Below, piece by piece: positions 8,833 to 19,700 of a stretch of DNA of 64,000 nt. Within the stretch, counting starts at the first letter, position 1. Each line of letters starts with the position of its first letter. Position numbers and translations under genes: made by a program. This DNA is from Cyclobacterium lianum (GTDB lineage Bacteria; Bacteroidota; Bacteroidia; Cytophagales; Cyclobacteriaceae), in contig NZ_FRCY01000005.1 of assembly GCF_900143075.1 (NCBI RefSeq), positions 310,001 through 374,000 of the forward strand, written 5' to 3'. Below the pieces are notes generated by a model, which was not told where the DNA came from, did no database searches, and saw nothing but the letters and a program-made list of their open reading frames with translations.

Positions 8833-10416
8833 ATGAAATATATATTTTCCTGGATTTTAACGGTCTTTTCAATTTCGCTATTACATGCCCAGGGGCAGGT
8901 AGTAAACATCTACAACAAGGACTCCACGCTCATGGGCAACGGTGTAATGGTCAATGGAAAGATGGATGGCCTTTGGAAATTCATCAATACCAATACCAAT
9001 GCGTTGATCCAACAGGGGACTTTTGATGAAGGTGTAAAAGATGGCCAATGGATCATTTATTTCGCCAATAAGCAGCAACATATCGTTGCAGAATACAAGG
9101 ACAATAAACTAAATGGCGCCTTTCGGGAGTTCGATCTGGGTGGTGCACTGGTAAAGGAGGCCATTTACCAGGATAGCATCCTTATAGGTCCTTACAAAGA
9201 ATATTATGGCAATCAGGATCAAGCCGGGTACATCAATCCCAAGCAGGTAAAAACCGAAGGCAACTACGCCGATGGTAAAAGAACCGGAGAATGGGTTTTC
9301 TATTTTGAAAACGGAGAGGAGGCCGTAGAGGTAAATTTTGACGAGGGATTGAGAGATGGCTCCTACCGGGAGTATACCCCTTATGGTGAATTGATCATTG
9401 AGGCCAATTATAAAAACAACCAGACCCATGGAGATTTCAAACGGTTTTCCCCGTCAGGAAGAATACAGGAAGAAGGCAGTTTTGCTGAAGGGAAGAGAGT
9501 GGGCAAGTGGACAAGCTATTTTCCGGACACCAGAATCGTAGAATCCGAAAAAACCTATGACCAGGACGGAAACAAAACAGGGACCTGGACTTTTTATTAT
9601 GAAAACAAGCGGATTGCCAGGGTAGAGCGGTACAAAAATGACATCCCGGTAGGTGATTGGGAGGAGTACTTCCCAGATAAGTCATTGGCCAAAAGGGTCA
9701 GCTATGATCTTGGAGTTCCGGTCGGTGATTACGTCGAAAACCACAGCAACGGCAGACCGTCCGTGAGAGGTCAATATGAAAATGGCTTCAGGACCGGAGT
9801 CTGGAAAAACTATTATCCCGAGGGCAAATTGTACGCTATTGGCGCCTATAAAAATGACCTGAAATCCGGGCTTTGGAAGTATTTCAATAAAATAGGAATT
9901 TTGGTAGCAGAAGGCAGCTATCAATTGGGTAATGAAACAGGTCAGTGGTTTTATTACTATGATGGCGGCCAACTTAAATCCGTAGGAAGCTACCAGCTGG
10001 GTCAGGAAGACGGGATGTGGGGCCTGTTTTACGACAACAAACAACTCACTCAGGAGGAAACCTGGGACTTCGGCAGGTTAATGAATGTAAGCGAATACTA
10101 CAGTTACGATGGTTCCGGCACGCTGGATCCCGGTACACTAACGGATGGTAACGGCACCCGGATCACCTATTATATCAATGGCCAAAAAGAATCGGAAGGC
10201 AACTATCAATCGGGAAAACCAGAGGGAACCTGGAAATATTATCACGACAACGGAAGGCTGGCTTCTGAAGGCCGGATGGAAGACGGTAAAAAAGAAGGAC
10301 CCTGGAAATACTATTCCAGGTCGGGTAACCTGGAAGACATGATCAATTTTAAAAATGATGAAGTGGTCCCCGAGCAAATGCCTGAAGAAAGTGATCTTTT
10401 CCAGAATTTTGATTGA
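8833..10416 (+). CDS. Secreted MORN-repeat protein
   Basis: 527 residues: a cleavable signal peptide (~1-19, ending LLHAQG), then about 18 tandem copies of a ~23-residue unit with the core G-x-W-x-x-Y (for example KDGQWIIYF, RTGEWVFYF, EGTWKYYH), ending in a short acidic tail. These are MORN_2-type repeats of the YwqK/toxin-antitoxin-like group, which fold into an elongated beta-meander. Bacterial secreted versions are probably scaffolds in the periplasm or on the cell surface; no enzymatic domain is present. The gene stands 110 bp after its upstream neighbour and the reading is clear, but the biological role is unknown. Confidence 0.85.
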   Translation: MKYIFSWILTVFSISLLHAQGQVVNIYNKDSTLMGNGVMVNGKMDGLWKFINTNTNALIQQGTFDEGVKDGQWIIYFANKQQHIVAEYKDNKLNGAFREFDLGGALVKEAIYQDSILIGPYKEYYGNQDQAGYINPKQVKTEGNYADGKRTGEWVFYFENGEEAVEVNFDEGLRDGSYREYTPYGELIIEANYKNNQTHGDFKRFSPSGRIQEEGSFAEGKRVGKWTSYFPDTRIVESEKTYDQDGNKTGTWTFYYENKRIARVERYKNDIPVGDWEEYFPDKSLAKRVSYDLGVPVGDYVENHSNGRPSVRGQYENGFRTGVWKNYYPEGKLYAIGAYKNDLKSGLWKYFNKIGILVAEGSYQLGNETGQWFYYYDGGQLKSVGSYQLGQEDGMWGLFYDNKQLTQEETWDFGRLMNVSEYYSYDGSGTLDPGTLTDGNGTRITYYINGQKESEGNYQSGKPEGTWKYYHDNGRLASEGRMEDGKKEGPWKYYSRSGNLEDMINFKNDEVVPEQMPEESDLFQNFD

Positions 10417-10459
10417 TCTCAAACAGTATGTGGCTTCCGAAGGTTAATAAATAAAAACG

Positions 10460-10630
10460 ATGTTCGGATTATTCAAGAAGAAGTCAGAAATTGAAAGATT
10501 ACAGGAGCAATATGGCAAACTGATGCAAAAAGCACATCAAGCTTCCCACCGGGATAGAACGCTTTCAGACCAATTGATGACTCAGGCCGAGGAAATAGCT
10601 ACAAAAATTGACAAGCTGAAAAAGAAATAG
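10460..10630 (+). CDS. Lacal_2735-family mini-protein
   Basis: A 56-residue gene just downstream of the MORN gene. It begins MFGLFKKKSEIERLQEQYG and consists of two charged amphipathic helices, ending KIDKLKKK. The start, length and Lys/Glu-rich helices fit the Lacal_2735 family, a small protein of unknown function common in Bacteroidota. There is no signal or membrane segment. The start is decided by the FGLFKKK opening typical of the family. Confidence 0.75.
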   Translation: MFGLFKKKSEIERLQEQYGKLMQKAHQASHRDRTLSDQLMTQAEEIATKIDKLKKK

Positions 10631-10784
10631 GCGTTGCACCAATAATTGCTTTTCTTAGCAAGAATAACGAATGATTATTTGGGAATTAAGTCGTATCTAT
10701 TGACAATATTTCTTTTTTAAGCGACATATGCAACATGGTACGTTTATTGACGTATCAACTGGTAACAACCAATTATTATGTGCC

Positions 10785-12215
10785 ATGAAAAATCCCCTAA
10801 GTAATCGGTCCCAGGTGTTCAAATACACCGGTATGTTTGTTTTAAGTTTCTTTTTACTGTACTCTGCCAGTACAAATTCGGCAAAAGCGGCGCCATTTGC
10901 CGTTTCTTTCCAGGTATTTTACGATGAGTTAAGCCCCTACGGAGATTGGGTTGAAGACCCGCACTATGGGTTTATCTGGATACCCTTTGCAGAACAGGGT
11001 TTTCAGCCCTACCGGACAAATGGACATTGGGTGATGTCAACCTATGGCAATACATGGGTATCGAACTATGACTGGGGCTGGGCGCCATTCCACTATGGAC
11101 GATGGTTTTTCAGTGACATGTACGGATGGGCGTGGATTCCGGGATACGAATGGGGTCCTGCCTGGGTAAACTGGCGGACCGGAAGAGGATACTACGGTTG
11201 GTTTCCGCTAGGACCAAGGGTGCAGTTCTATGCCTCGGTAAGGTTTCCGGTTTATGCCCATTGGGTCTTCGTACCCAGAAGAAGGCTACTCAGCCGAAAT
11301 GTCTACAGGTATTACCTCCCTGGTAGAAATGTAAATGTAATCTACAACCAAACCACGATCATCAATAACACGCGGGTATATAATAACCAAACCTATATAA
11401 CAGGACCCAGCCGGTCTGAATTGCGGCGGGTAACCCGCAGAGATGTACCCGTATACCAGGTAAGCGAAGGAAGAAGACCTGGCAGAGCCACTATCGACAG
11501 AAATAGGCTGAGCCTTTATAAGCCCGAAATAAGAAGCAATGATCAGTCAAGGGCTGAACAGTTGAGGCCAAGGCGGATTACGTCTTCCCGGGATTACAAT
11601 GCAAATCGGGCAAAAACGCGCAATAGAGCATCGCTGCCCGAAACCAGCGCCCGCAGTTCGGTAAGACGGGAAGCCCTGCATGAAAGGGACACTTCCCCCA
11701 GCCGTTCCGCCCGCAGAGAAAACAATATCGGCCCGGAAAACAGCATTTCACAGCCCGCTTATACCAGGCAAAGAAACTATGATCCTGAAATGGCCAGACC
11801 TCACGCGTCTACCAGGCAAAGATCATACGCCCCTTCCAATACCAGAAGACAGGTGACACCTGGGGTAAATTCCTCAACCAACCGAAGCCAATCCGGGGTA
11901 ACTCCTGAACGCAGGAACATAAATACCCAAAGGATGCAACGAGGTCAAAGGAGTTCAGCCCCAAATTCTCAGCAATTAAAATCCGGCAATGTCCGCCAGG
12001 AAATAAGAAAAAATGCGCCGTCCAGCTCAGTTAACAGATCCCTAAATTCAGCACGGAAGAGCCAACAAATACGAAGCACTACCAGAAAAAGTAATCCTTC
12101 AGTAAACAACCGCAGCCGTAGTAATACCAGGGTAGCTCCTGCTCCATCCAGCAGAGCAACAAGGGCTAACGCGCCTGCCAGAAGGTCTACTTCGGGCTCC
12201 AGAAGAGGAAATTAA
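10785..12215 (+). CDS. DUF6600 secreted protein with a basic, low-complexity tail
   Basis: 476 residues from the ATG at 10785 (an in-frame ATG at 10728 would put 19 polar residues before the signal peptide). Signal peptide ~12-38; residues ~40-150 form the aromatic DUF6600 domain, with repeated W-containing units (YGDWVEDPHYGFIWIP, WGWAPFHYGRWFF, WAWIPGYEWGPAWV). After ~230 residues the protein turns into an Arg/Ser/Asn/Pro-rich disordered tail with very high pI. Such proteins sit in the envelope; the basic tail could bind polyanions such as extracellular polysaccharide or DNA, which is inference. A terminator follows at 12229. Confidence 0.82.
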   Translation: MKNPLSNRSQVFKYTGMFVLSFFLLYSASTNSAKAAPFAVSFQVFYDELSPYGDWVEDPHYGFIWIPFAEQGFQPYRTNGHWVMSTYGNTWVSNYDWGWAPFHYGRWFFSDMYGWAWIPGYEWGPAWVNWRTGRGYYGWFPLGPRVQFYASVRFPVYAHWVFVPRRRLLSRNVYRYYLPGRNVNVIYNQTTIINNTRVYNNQTYITGPSRSELRRVTRRDVPVYQVSEGRRPGRATIDRNRLSLYKPEIRSNDQSRAEQLRPRRITSSRDYNANRAKTRNRASLPETSARSSVRREALHERDTSPSRSARRENNIGPENSISQPAYTRQRNYDPEMARPHASTRQRSYAPSNTRRQVTPGVNSSTNRSQSGVTPERRNINTQRMQRGQRSSAPNSQQLKSGNVRQEIRKNAPSSSVNRSLNSARKSQQIRSTTRKSNPSVNNRSRSNTRVAPAPSSRATRANAPARRSTSGSRRGN

Positions 12216-12228
12216 GGAATGCATATTC

Positions 12229-12259
12229 AAACGCCGGGGTCACCATCCGGCGTTTTTTT
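12229..12259 (+). terminator. Rho-independent terminator after the DUF6600 gene
   Basis: Stem AACGCCGG / CCGGCGTT around a 9-base loop, followed by a run of seven T. It lies 14 bp after the DUF6600 stop and also between convergent genes, so it can serve both strands. Confidence 0.85.
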
Positions 12260-12277
12260 CATTGCAAAACATTCAAC

Positions 12278-13204
12278 TCAGGCCAAAGCTGAGTCCACCG
12301 CTGATTTCATTTTTTCAAGTCCCGTTTTCGCAACTTCCAAGGGATCCTGTTCCCAGTAACCCGGATTAAATAATTCCAGTGAGAGGATCTTATCACCACC
12401 CATAGCTTTGAGGTCCCTGATAATTTGTCCAAGTGGAGCAACCCCATCTCCTGGATAAATCCGGTCTTTATCTTGTTGCTGCTCTCTGGGTATGTCTCCC
12501 GGAAAGTCATTCATGTGAAAAATTTCAATGGCCTTTCCACTGATCAACTTCAGACCTTCAAAACCCGACCCTCCCCGGAACAAGTGATAAACATCAGGAA
12601 GCAAACGTGTATCGGGATCATCGGCCACTGCCGCTACCATCAACACCTGACCCAAGTGATGAAAAGGCGCAAATGCTCCCCAAAACTCCAGTTGCGGCAT
12701 CACACCAGTCTCTCTTCCCAGCGCCAGTAAGGCCTTATAACGTTTTCCCGCTAGCATCAGATCTACCGGAGCCTTTGCTCCTACACCGGGTGCAGCCACC
12801 CTGTGGCAACCTATAGCTGCCAGTATTTCCATCTCCTCTTTCATTTGCATAAACCCGGCCTGGCTTTCCTGCTCGTCAGCTACCATCCAGGGAGCGAAAC
12901 CAATGGCATTTTCCACCCTGAGTCCATGATCTGCAACCATTGTTTTCAGGTCAGCGGCCTCATTGCCTTCGGCAAGGTACTTTTTAACATCTTCAATCCA
13001 AACCTCAATCCCATCATATCCGGCTTTGGCAGCTATTTCTATATATTTTTTCAATCCCGGCCTTTGCCCCCTGATGGTACTGGTGTTTAAACAATAGCTG
13101 AATCGACCTGCCGCTTTGGACTGGGCAAAGGTAGCGGAGGGACCTATTGCTGCTATAGAACCTAAACCAATAGCTTTCAATAAACTTCTTCTGTTTTTTT
13201 TCAT
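12278..13204 (-). CDS. Tat-exported sugar phosphate isomerase/epimerase-like TIM barrel
   Basis: 308 residues from the ATG at 13204; the longer frame to 13345 would add 47 unlikely residues before the signal. The N-terminus KKNRRSLLKAIGLGSIAAIG is a twin-arginine signal, so the folded protein is exported. The rest matches the AP-endonuclease-2-like TIM barrel of xylose isomerase / hydroxypyruvate isomerase / IolE-type enzymes: Glu in GYDGIEVWIED, LEFWGAFAPFHHLGQ, LLPDVYHLFRGGSG, IEIFHMNDFPG and the final LSLELFNPGYW, which supply the metal-binding Glu/Asp/His set. The substrate is probably a sugar or inosose; family members are common in Bacteroidota carbohydrate loci. It ends 19 bp from the convergent terminator. 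Confidence 0.83.
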   Translation of the reverse strand: MKKNRRSLLKAIGLGSIAAIGPSATFAQSKAAGRFSYCLNTSTIRGQRPGLKKYIEIAAKAGYDGIEVWIEDVKKYLAEGNEAADLKTMVADHGLRVENAIGFAPWMVADEQESQAGFMQMKEEMEILAAIGCHRVAAPGVGAKAPVDLMLAGKRYKALLALGRETGVMPQLEFWGAFAPFHHLGQVLMVAAVADDPDTRLLPDVYHLFRGGSGFEGLKLISGKAIEIFHMNDFPGDIPREQQQDKDRIYPGDGVAPLGQIIRDLKAMGGDKILSLELFNPGYWEQDPLEVAKTGLEKMKSAVDSALA

Positions 13205-13353
13205 GCGGATAATATTGTTTACTGATCTTCCATTCTTTTCGAACCTGCTCCCAAACCCAAACAAAGCCTGATGAACTCCAATCGATAAAAATACAAAATA
13301 ATCCCATACTATTAGAAGCTGGACTATCAGAAGCTGGCAGCGCATGCCAGTAA

Positions 13354-15063
13354 TTATCTTTTTTGAAATTTAAGCTTCCTCCCACCACAGGTCAGTACAT
13401 AAATACCAGGATCCAGGCGGCCGACCTCCAGGTCGACAAAAAAAGTATTTGCTTCAATTCTGTTTATCAAATGTGTTTTGTCTTCACCCCTCACGTCAAA
13501 CACTTTGATTGCAAACCCCTGATCTGGCAGCCCTTCCACACGCAATACCATATCTGCAGGGTTTGGAAACACCCTAAACCTGCTACCTGCCTTTGTGTTG
13601 AAATCCAGGCCGAGTACTTCGGAGAACGCTTCACGCTGATCCAAATCGATTTGCTTTAACCTGACAAAAACCCTGCCTTCGCCGAGCAGGGGGAAAAAAT
13701 GAGCATAATCTATTGCATTATTGGAAAAACCAGAGGCCGCAATACGGTCCAGCAATTGCCATGATCTTCCATCTGTAGAAACCTGAACTTCAAAATAAGC
13801 TGTATTTTTTTCAAATGCGGTAGTCCAGTAGAGAGATACGCCCCGATCAGCCATCACTGTGCCGGTAAACTTCAACCACTTTAGGGGCAGAGTAACCTGA
13901 TTTACTTCGATGGTAACAATGGCTTCATCGCATTGCATGCCTCCCTCACCACAGATTTGATAGGTAAATTGATCTGTACCAAAAAATTCGGGATCAGGCA
14001 AGTAGGATATTTGGCCGGTCACCGAATCGATGGTAAGGGTACCATTTGCGGGTGGAGATAAAATACTCAACTCGGATGGGTCCAATATATCTGCGGGCAG
14101 GTCATTGGTCAGTACATCCAATACCACAGGCTCTTCCTGGTTGGTAGTTCCCTGGTCGTTATTCGCAGCAACAATGTCAAACACGCCTACTTTGTAAGCG
14201 GCAAAAGCAATATCACTGCTTCCATTAAGCCGATACCTCAAACTCCTCACCTCTTCATAATTGCCCAAATTGATACCAAAGGCCTCAAGGTCTGCTACCC
14301 ACAAACGCAGATCTCTGGGGCTTTTTACAAATGCCGCATCATTACCGTCCAATTCATAAAAATCGGCCGACCATTGCCCAAGGATATTGACAGTTGTATG
14401 GTTGATGGTCAGTGAATTTCCCACCAGGTTACCATCGCTGTCAGTAAGAAATATTTCGTCAAGTGTAGAGCTTGGATCTGCAAATTGGGTCACAAGGACA
14501 TCAGGAATCCCGTCTCCAATTTGAGTAGGGTCAATGATCCCCGAAAAATCAAAAATGACGTTCCCGGCGGCGATATTCGCTACCCCGGTACCATAGTCCA
14601 GACCCTGAAGTCCATCGGTAAGAAAAGTGGACAGGTTTGGAGGCACCGGAAATGGAGGAGGGTCCGAGATACCGTTGTCTACCCCATCATATAGCTGGCC
14701 CAGTCCAATATAAGTACCGGAAGATTTTTCGTATATATTCCTGACCGGAAAAGCCTGATAGACCTGCGGAGAAAAGGACACTCCTTCCAGACTCAACCTG
14801 CCATCATTGACTCCGGTCGAGTAGACTACGCCCTGCCAGGTAAACCCTAGCAGATGGTGGGAATCATTCGGAAGGACCGGACTAATATTGCCAATACCAG
14901 AGGTCCAATATCCCCCATGATCGGTATATATCGCGGTGGCTCCCCCGTATGTCTGGGCCTCCAGGGCCGACGTTGAGAACAAATGGAGTACAAGCAGGCA
15001 GTAAAAGCCTATGCGAAGAAAAAAATTTTCTGATTTTGCCGGTGACCTGACCAAATAATCCAT
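13354..15063 (-). CDS. Secreted T9SS cargo with a cadherin/Ig-like domain
   Basis: 569 residues from the ATG at 15063 (signal ~17-36, ending ALEAQ). The N-terminal ~290 residues form a beta-rich domain without recognisable catalytic motifs (YDGVDNGISDPPPFP, RLWVADLEAFGINLGNYEEVRSLRYRL). Residues ~315-385 form a bacterial tandem-Ig/cadherin-like module (VLDVLTNDLPAD, GTLTIDSVTGQISYLPDPEFFGTDQFTYQIC). Then comes a fibronectin-like stretch (~395-480) and a T9SS type A sorting domain starting RVFPNPADMVLRV. Probably a surface adhesin or structural protein; function otherwise unknown. It should depend on the sortase encoded at 16780-21807. Confidence 0.75.
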   Translation of the reverse strand: MDYLVRSPAKSENFFLRIGFYCLLVLHLFSTSALEAQTYGGATAIYTDHGGYWTSGIGNISPVLPNDSHHLLGFTWQGVVYSTGVNDGRLSLEGVSFSPQVYQAFPVRNIYEKSSGTYIGLGQLYDGVDNGISDPPPFPVPPNLSTFLTDGLQGLDYGTGVANIAAGNVIFDFSGIIDPTQIGDGIPDVLVTQFADPSSTLDEIFLTDSDGNLVGNSLTINHTTVNILGQWSADFYELDGNDAAFVKSPRDLRLWVADLEAFGINLGNYEEVRSLRYRLNGSSDIAFAAYKVGVFDIVAANNDQGTTNQEEPVVLDVLTNDLPADILDPSELSILSPPANGTLTIDSVTGQISYLPDPEFFGTDQFTYQICGEGGMQCDEAIVTIEVNQVTLPLKWLKFTGTVMADRGVSLYWTTAFEKNTAYFEVQVSTDGRSWQLLDRIAASGFSNNAIDYAHFFPLLGEGRVFVRLKQIDLDQREAFSEVLGLDFNTKAGSRFRVFPNPADMVLRVEGLPDQGFAIKVFDVRGEDKTHLINRIEANTFFVDLEVGRLDPGIYVLTCGGRKLKFQKR

Positions 15064-15285
15064 TATACAACTCCCTTGCTCCCACCAATTTATCACATAC
15101 AAAGAATTGATCTTCCTATAATTAAATATGAAGGTTATATTATAATATTAATATCCTTGTTTGTTTTAAAACATAAATATAAGACAAAAACTTGTTATAT
15201 TTATAAAATAATGTTTTAAATTGCAAAACGTTAAATAATAATTTTTATACCTTTATTGATTAAGAAACTCTGAGCATCACCAGCA

Positions 15286-16788
15286 ATGCAAAAAATCACC
15301 CCTGTCCATCTACCTGGAATTTTTAGAAAAAAAGGAGCCTTTTTTTTTATCATTTCCGGCGGATTTGCCATGCTGTTTATTGTCAGCATAGTCAGTACAT
15401 GGATATTTGGCCCCTATCTTTCTCCAGATACCACTGGATTTTTTAAAATCACGATAGGATATTATGAGCCGCTGGCATCACTATCTCCATTTTATCCCTT
15501 CTTGCTCGCTAACCTGCCGCTGTCTCTTATTCCAATATTCGACAGGGTTTTGGTCCTAAACCTGCTTACGGCATTGCTAGCTATATATTTTGTATACACC
15601 ATAGCCAGTCATGCCGAAAAAAATAAATGGATGGTCTTCTCTTTGTTTGGTATAAGCCTGTTTTCGTGGTGGTCATTCAGGGTATTGGGTAGTGCTCATG
15701 CAGATAGTATTTTCTATCTGCAGGTATTGGTTTGGCTACATCTTTTTGTTTGGTCTGAGAAGAATGAAAAGTATTATTTTCCTTCGATGGCTGTTTTGTC
15801 CGCAATCATGGTGTGGACAAAAGTAAATAGCCTCTTTTTGATACCCCTGCTATTTATCTGGCTTATTATCGACCGCGACTGGCGCTGGTCTATAGTTATC
15901 GTTAGCCTGATTGTGTCCTGGACACTATATTCCTTGGTATTGCCCGAAAATATTCTAGCATTTCACTTTTCAGCAAAAGAAAATACCAGTACAGGCCCTC
16001 TATCTTACCTGATCCTTTTATATGAAAACCTGGCTGGCTGGATGCAGGTAACAGCAGGACTGGTGTTTTCCGATACCCTTGGCCAATCAATTCCGAGACC
16101 AGTAGCTTTTATTCTGGGGCTGGCCTGGGCGGCTTTTCTACTGGCATACCTTGTTTTAAATAAACATAAAAGGAGGAATAAGACCTACCTTCTTTTGCTC
16201 TTTGGCGCCACTTACACTTTTTGCTTTCTGGCCTTCCAACAGTATTCCGGTTACAGAGAAGTAAATTACAGAACACTTTTTCCCTATCTTCTGGTAATTT
16301 CCTGGTCTCTCTGGATTACCCTTATCCGATTGAACAATAAGAAGTTAATTATCGTCCTGATGGTTTTGATCGTAGGGCACACCTGCACGGGACATGTCTT
16401 ATTGTGGATGAGAGATGATGTATACTCCCTCCACATTGCCAAGAAAACACATCACAGCGAACTCAAGCATACCATTGAGGAAGTACTGACAAACTCCCAT
16501 AGGGAAATCCGTACAGATGCACCACAGAAATTGATGCTTTCCTTTCCGGACTTACGAGTGCTGCCAGTGCTACCAACATCGGTGTTTATTGAAGGAAAAA
16601 ACTATGCCCTGAGCAACGAAGAAAGCTTGCTGGCGCGAGACCAGGCCTTAAACGCCCTGCTTGAGGACAGGGCAGTAATCGTACTGTTTGCGCCGGATGA
16701 ATATTGGCAAAGGATTTCCGAAAGGGCCGATGTGGCGGCCATTTTGACAGGCGAAGGCACCATTTTATACCTGGACACGCTACCTTAA
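15286..16788 (+). CDS. Polytopic GT-C-like membrane protein
   Basis: 500 residues with about 10-11 predicted membrane segments between ~20 and ~385, followed by a ~110-residue soluble C-terminal domain. A periplasmic loop after the first helix carries SPDTTGFFKI, which has the acidic residue position typical of GT-C lipid-linked-sugar transferases; HADS occurs in a later loop. This topology fits mannosyl- or arabinosyl-transferase-like proteins (ArnT/PMT relatives), but the specific family is not identifiable. The gene's 3' end overlaps the convergent sortase gene by 9 bp. Confidence 0.65.
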   Translation: MQKITPVHLPGIFRKKGAFFFIISGGFAMLFIVSIVSTWIFGPYLSPDTTGFFKITIGYYEPLASLSPFYPFLLANLPLSLIPIFDRVLVLNLLTALLAIYFVYTIASHAEKNKWMVFSLFGISLFSWWSFRVLGSAHADSIFYLQVLVWLHLFVWSEKNEKYYFPSMAVLSAIMVWTKVNSLFLIPLLFIWLIIDRDWRWSIVIVSLIVSWTLYSLVLPENILAFHFSAKENTSTGPLSYLILLYENLAGWMQVTAGLVFSDTLGQSIPRPVAFILGLAWAAFLLAYLVLNKHKRRNKTYLLLLFGATYTFCFLAFQQYSGYREVNYRTLFPYLLVISWSLWITLIRLNNKKLIIVLMVLIVGHTCTGHVLLWMRDDVYSLHIAKKTHHSELKHTIEEVLTNSHREIRTDAPQKLMLSFPDLRVLPVLPTSVFIEGKNYALSNEESLLARDQALNALLEDRAVIVLFAPDEYWQRISERADVAAILTGEGTILYLDTLP

Positions 16789-19700
16789 CAGGTACATTTT
16801 GCCATATCCCTTTTTAAATGCCTTGTCTCCCGCACTGCTGCGCAATTCCATAAATTGTCCATTTTTCCTGACCAGTACCCGGTAGATGTACACGCCATTG
16901 GCAAGCTGGTCGCCATACTCATCCTTACCGTCCCAGGCATAAGCAGAAATATTATTGCCAATGCTCACCGGACCAAGTTCATCCTGAAAAATCTCCTTTA
17001 CCACCTTACCACTGATGGTCATGATCTGGATTTTAATTTCATCAGGGATTTCAGACCCGGTAAGCGTATAAACAAAGCGAACGCTATTGCTGAACGGGTT
17101 TGGGTAAGGATAGAAATGGGTAATCTGGCTTTCATTGATTACCTCAAAGCTCACTTCATAGGGCTCGGAGCCAGCCACATTTCCAGAGGCATCAGTGGCA
17201 TTGATCCGCAGGGTATAGGTCCCGTCTGGAAGCGGTCCTGGCTTGTATTCCAGTTTAAAGTCAGATCTCTCGGTGGCTTCAAACCATTTTACTTCGGGAC
17301 TGCTGAAATTTATCTTCTCAAAATCACAACCCTCGCAAGGTTTCCGTAGCATCAACTCCATCCCAAGGGTGTCCTTTTTAAGCGCTATTCTATTCTCATC
17401 CCTGACGAGCGCTGAAATGAGTACTGTAGGCGATACGATATCGCCATTCATGATATTCCTTCCGTCAAAATTTACTTCAAGGATCGGATTGAGATCATCG
17501 CCCCTCACCTTGAAAAACCCCGGAAGATCCAAAACATTATTCCGGTAGCGTTGCTCGGTCAATAACCTCGGATTGACGAAAACATTCAGAGAATTATTGC
17601 CTGGCCGTCCCCGGGAATCAAAATCTAATGTAAATGTACCTATCTCTCCAGCTTTTACTGCGGGTATCTTTTTACTTGCCCGGTCAATCCTTCTCTGATC
17701 TGCGTTTTGAAACGTATAGGAAATGGTAATGGAATCCTGAAAATCATGATCGGATATGTTCACAAATTCAAATTCAAGTGCATCGGTTTCCCCTTCCTGA
17801 AGCAGGGATTCTTTTCGCTTTTCCTTCAAGACCAATACCCCTTCCGGAACCCCCGTGTAATCCACCTGCCATTTTGCCAGTTGGGGCATGGCCTCTGAAG
17901 GCAAGTCCTGCAGCGCATACCTCAACCGCAGATAAGGGTAAATTTGTGCATCAAACCGGGAAAGGTCGGCAATATTATCATCAAGATCCCTTAAGAGGGA
18001 CACCTCCCCCCCTTCCGGAGTCACTCCTATGATTTCCATATTGCTGTGTTTGCTGTCAAAAAGATCCTTCCTTCTGACTTCGTTGAAGAAGCTGAACCAT
18101 TCCCTTGCCGGACCGATTCTGGGAGAAAGGATTTTTCCAGAGGGAAAATATCCGGTGATATCTGTTTCGAAAGAGATGATTTGAGATTCCCTTGGCAAGG
18201 CCCCATTGGTATCTGGAACGACTTCTATCGCTTCTCCAGGTCTCATGCCCTTCCTGCCAAATAGGATATAGGGGTCTCCGGTCTGGAGGTTTCTGAGCGT
18301 AGCCTCATTGGCACCCAGCTCCTTCATTTTGAGATAGGCTTCATCCGGCCAGTCCGAAAAGGTAACGTTTCCCACAGAAAATATCACTACGTAATCATCC
18401 TTCTTCATTCCATCCACAAAATCCAGCAGCATGGTACCATTCGGGCCGGTGATATTGACATTGCGTATACTCTGAATCACCTGTGGCACCCTTCCGCAGG
18501 AGCGGGAATCCAGCACATCAATGGTAACCAGAGGTACCGGCAAATACGGTTCCAGCGTTTGGTGATCAAAAGCCATCAATCCTAGTGAGCCGTTGGGACA
18601 AAAGCGATTAAAGGTATCCAGTATGTAAGAAACGCCGTTTAGCATGATTTGGGTATTTTCTACTTCATACCCTTCTGTATCTGCTCCAAACGTAAAAATA
18701 TCTATATTTAATGCGGTCTCTTGAAATTGCCACTCCCCTTCCGACAGATGGATTTTAATATTGTCCAATTGATTTGACAGAAACTGAGGAAAATGCCGCT
18801 GTGTCCATCCTTCCGGCCCATTGCGGATATAAGAGAAGCTGCTGGTATTCCAGGACGCATCCTCTCCCTCTTTGGGAGATAAAAATCTGGTTCGCCAATA
18901 GAAGGTTAGTGAGTCGCTGGCCGGGATGTTGTCAAAAAGCTCCACTTCCCATGTGGCCAGGTTATCTGTGGTCACCCGCACCTCTTTCCGTCTGGAACTG
19001 GAAAAATCAGCTGCGGTATCCAACTGGATTACCAGATTTCGCGGCTCGTCCAAAAACCCGGGGATCTGGGCTATGAGGGATACCTCCGGTTCTTTAACGA
19101 TGCCAAACTCCAACGGAAAAAGATTCAAAGTACCGCTCAAAGGAACAAAAAAGGATGCAGACACCGAATTATTTGAAAAAGTCATTTCGTCTATGCTCCG
19201 GTCAGCATTGATCGCAATGCTGAATACATTGTCTCCGAAGGAGCTGATACCCGAATTCGGAATGGCAATGACAAGCGTATCCTGTCTGAAAACCGGAGCC
19301 AGTAGTCCTGTTTCTACTTCCAGGATACTGCCGTCAGGCAACTGTCTCTTGATATCCAGGCTCACAGAATCCAAATCAACTCGGCCCAGATTCCTGATCA
19401 GTAGGGACAATTCCAGAGAGTCGGATAGCGAATTCAATGCCTGTCCACCGATCCCTTGTAACTGAACATCTTCCTGAAAAACAGCATAGTCCGCCCTGTT
19501 GGCGGGGAACATTCGCGAAGCCGGATCACCCAACAGAATGATCTGATTGGCATGGCTTTGGTTTACCTCAGAGCTGCCATATCGGGAATATAGCTGCTTT
19601 TCTGCCTCAATTTTTACCTTTCCCAGACTCTGGTATATCAATGAGGAATCTGCAAAGGCTTTGGCATAAAAAGATTCACTGTACCGGCGCAAGTACACAT

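Noticed and set aside
13297-13345. Imperfect direct repeat (TAGAAGCTGG / CAGAAGCTGG) upstream of the Tat-exported isomerase-like gene
   Set aside because: Only two short copies are present; this is not enough for a repeat element or regulatory site.
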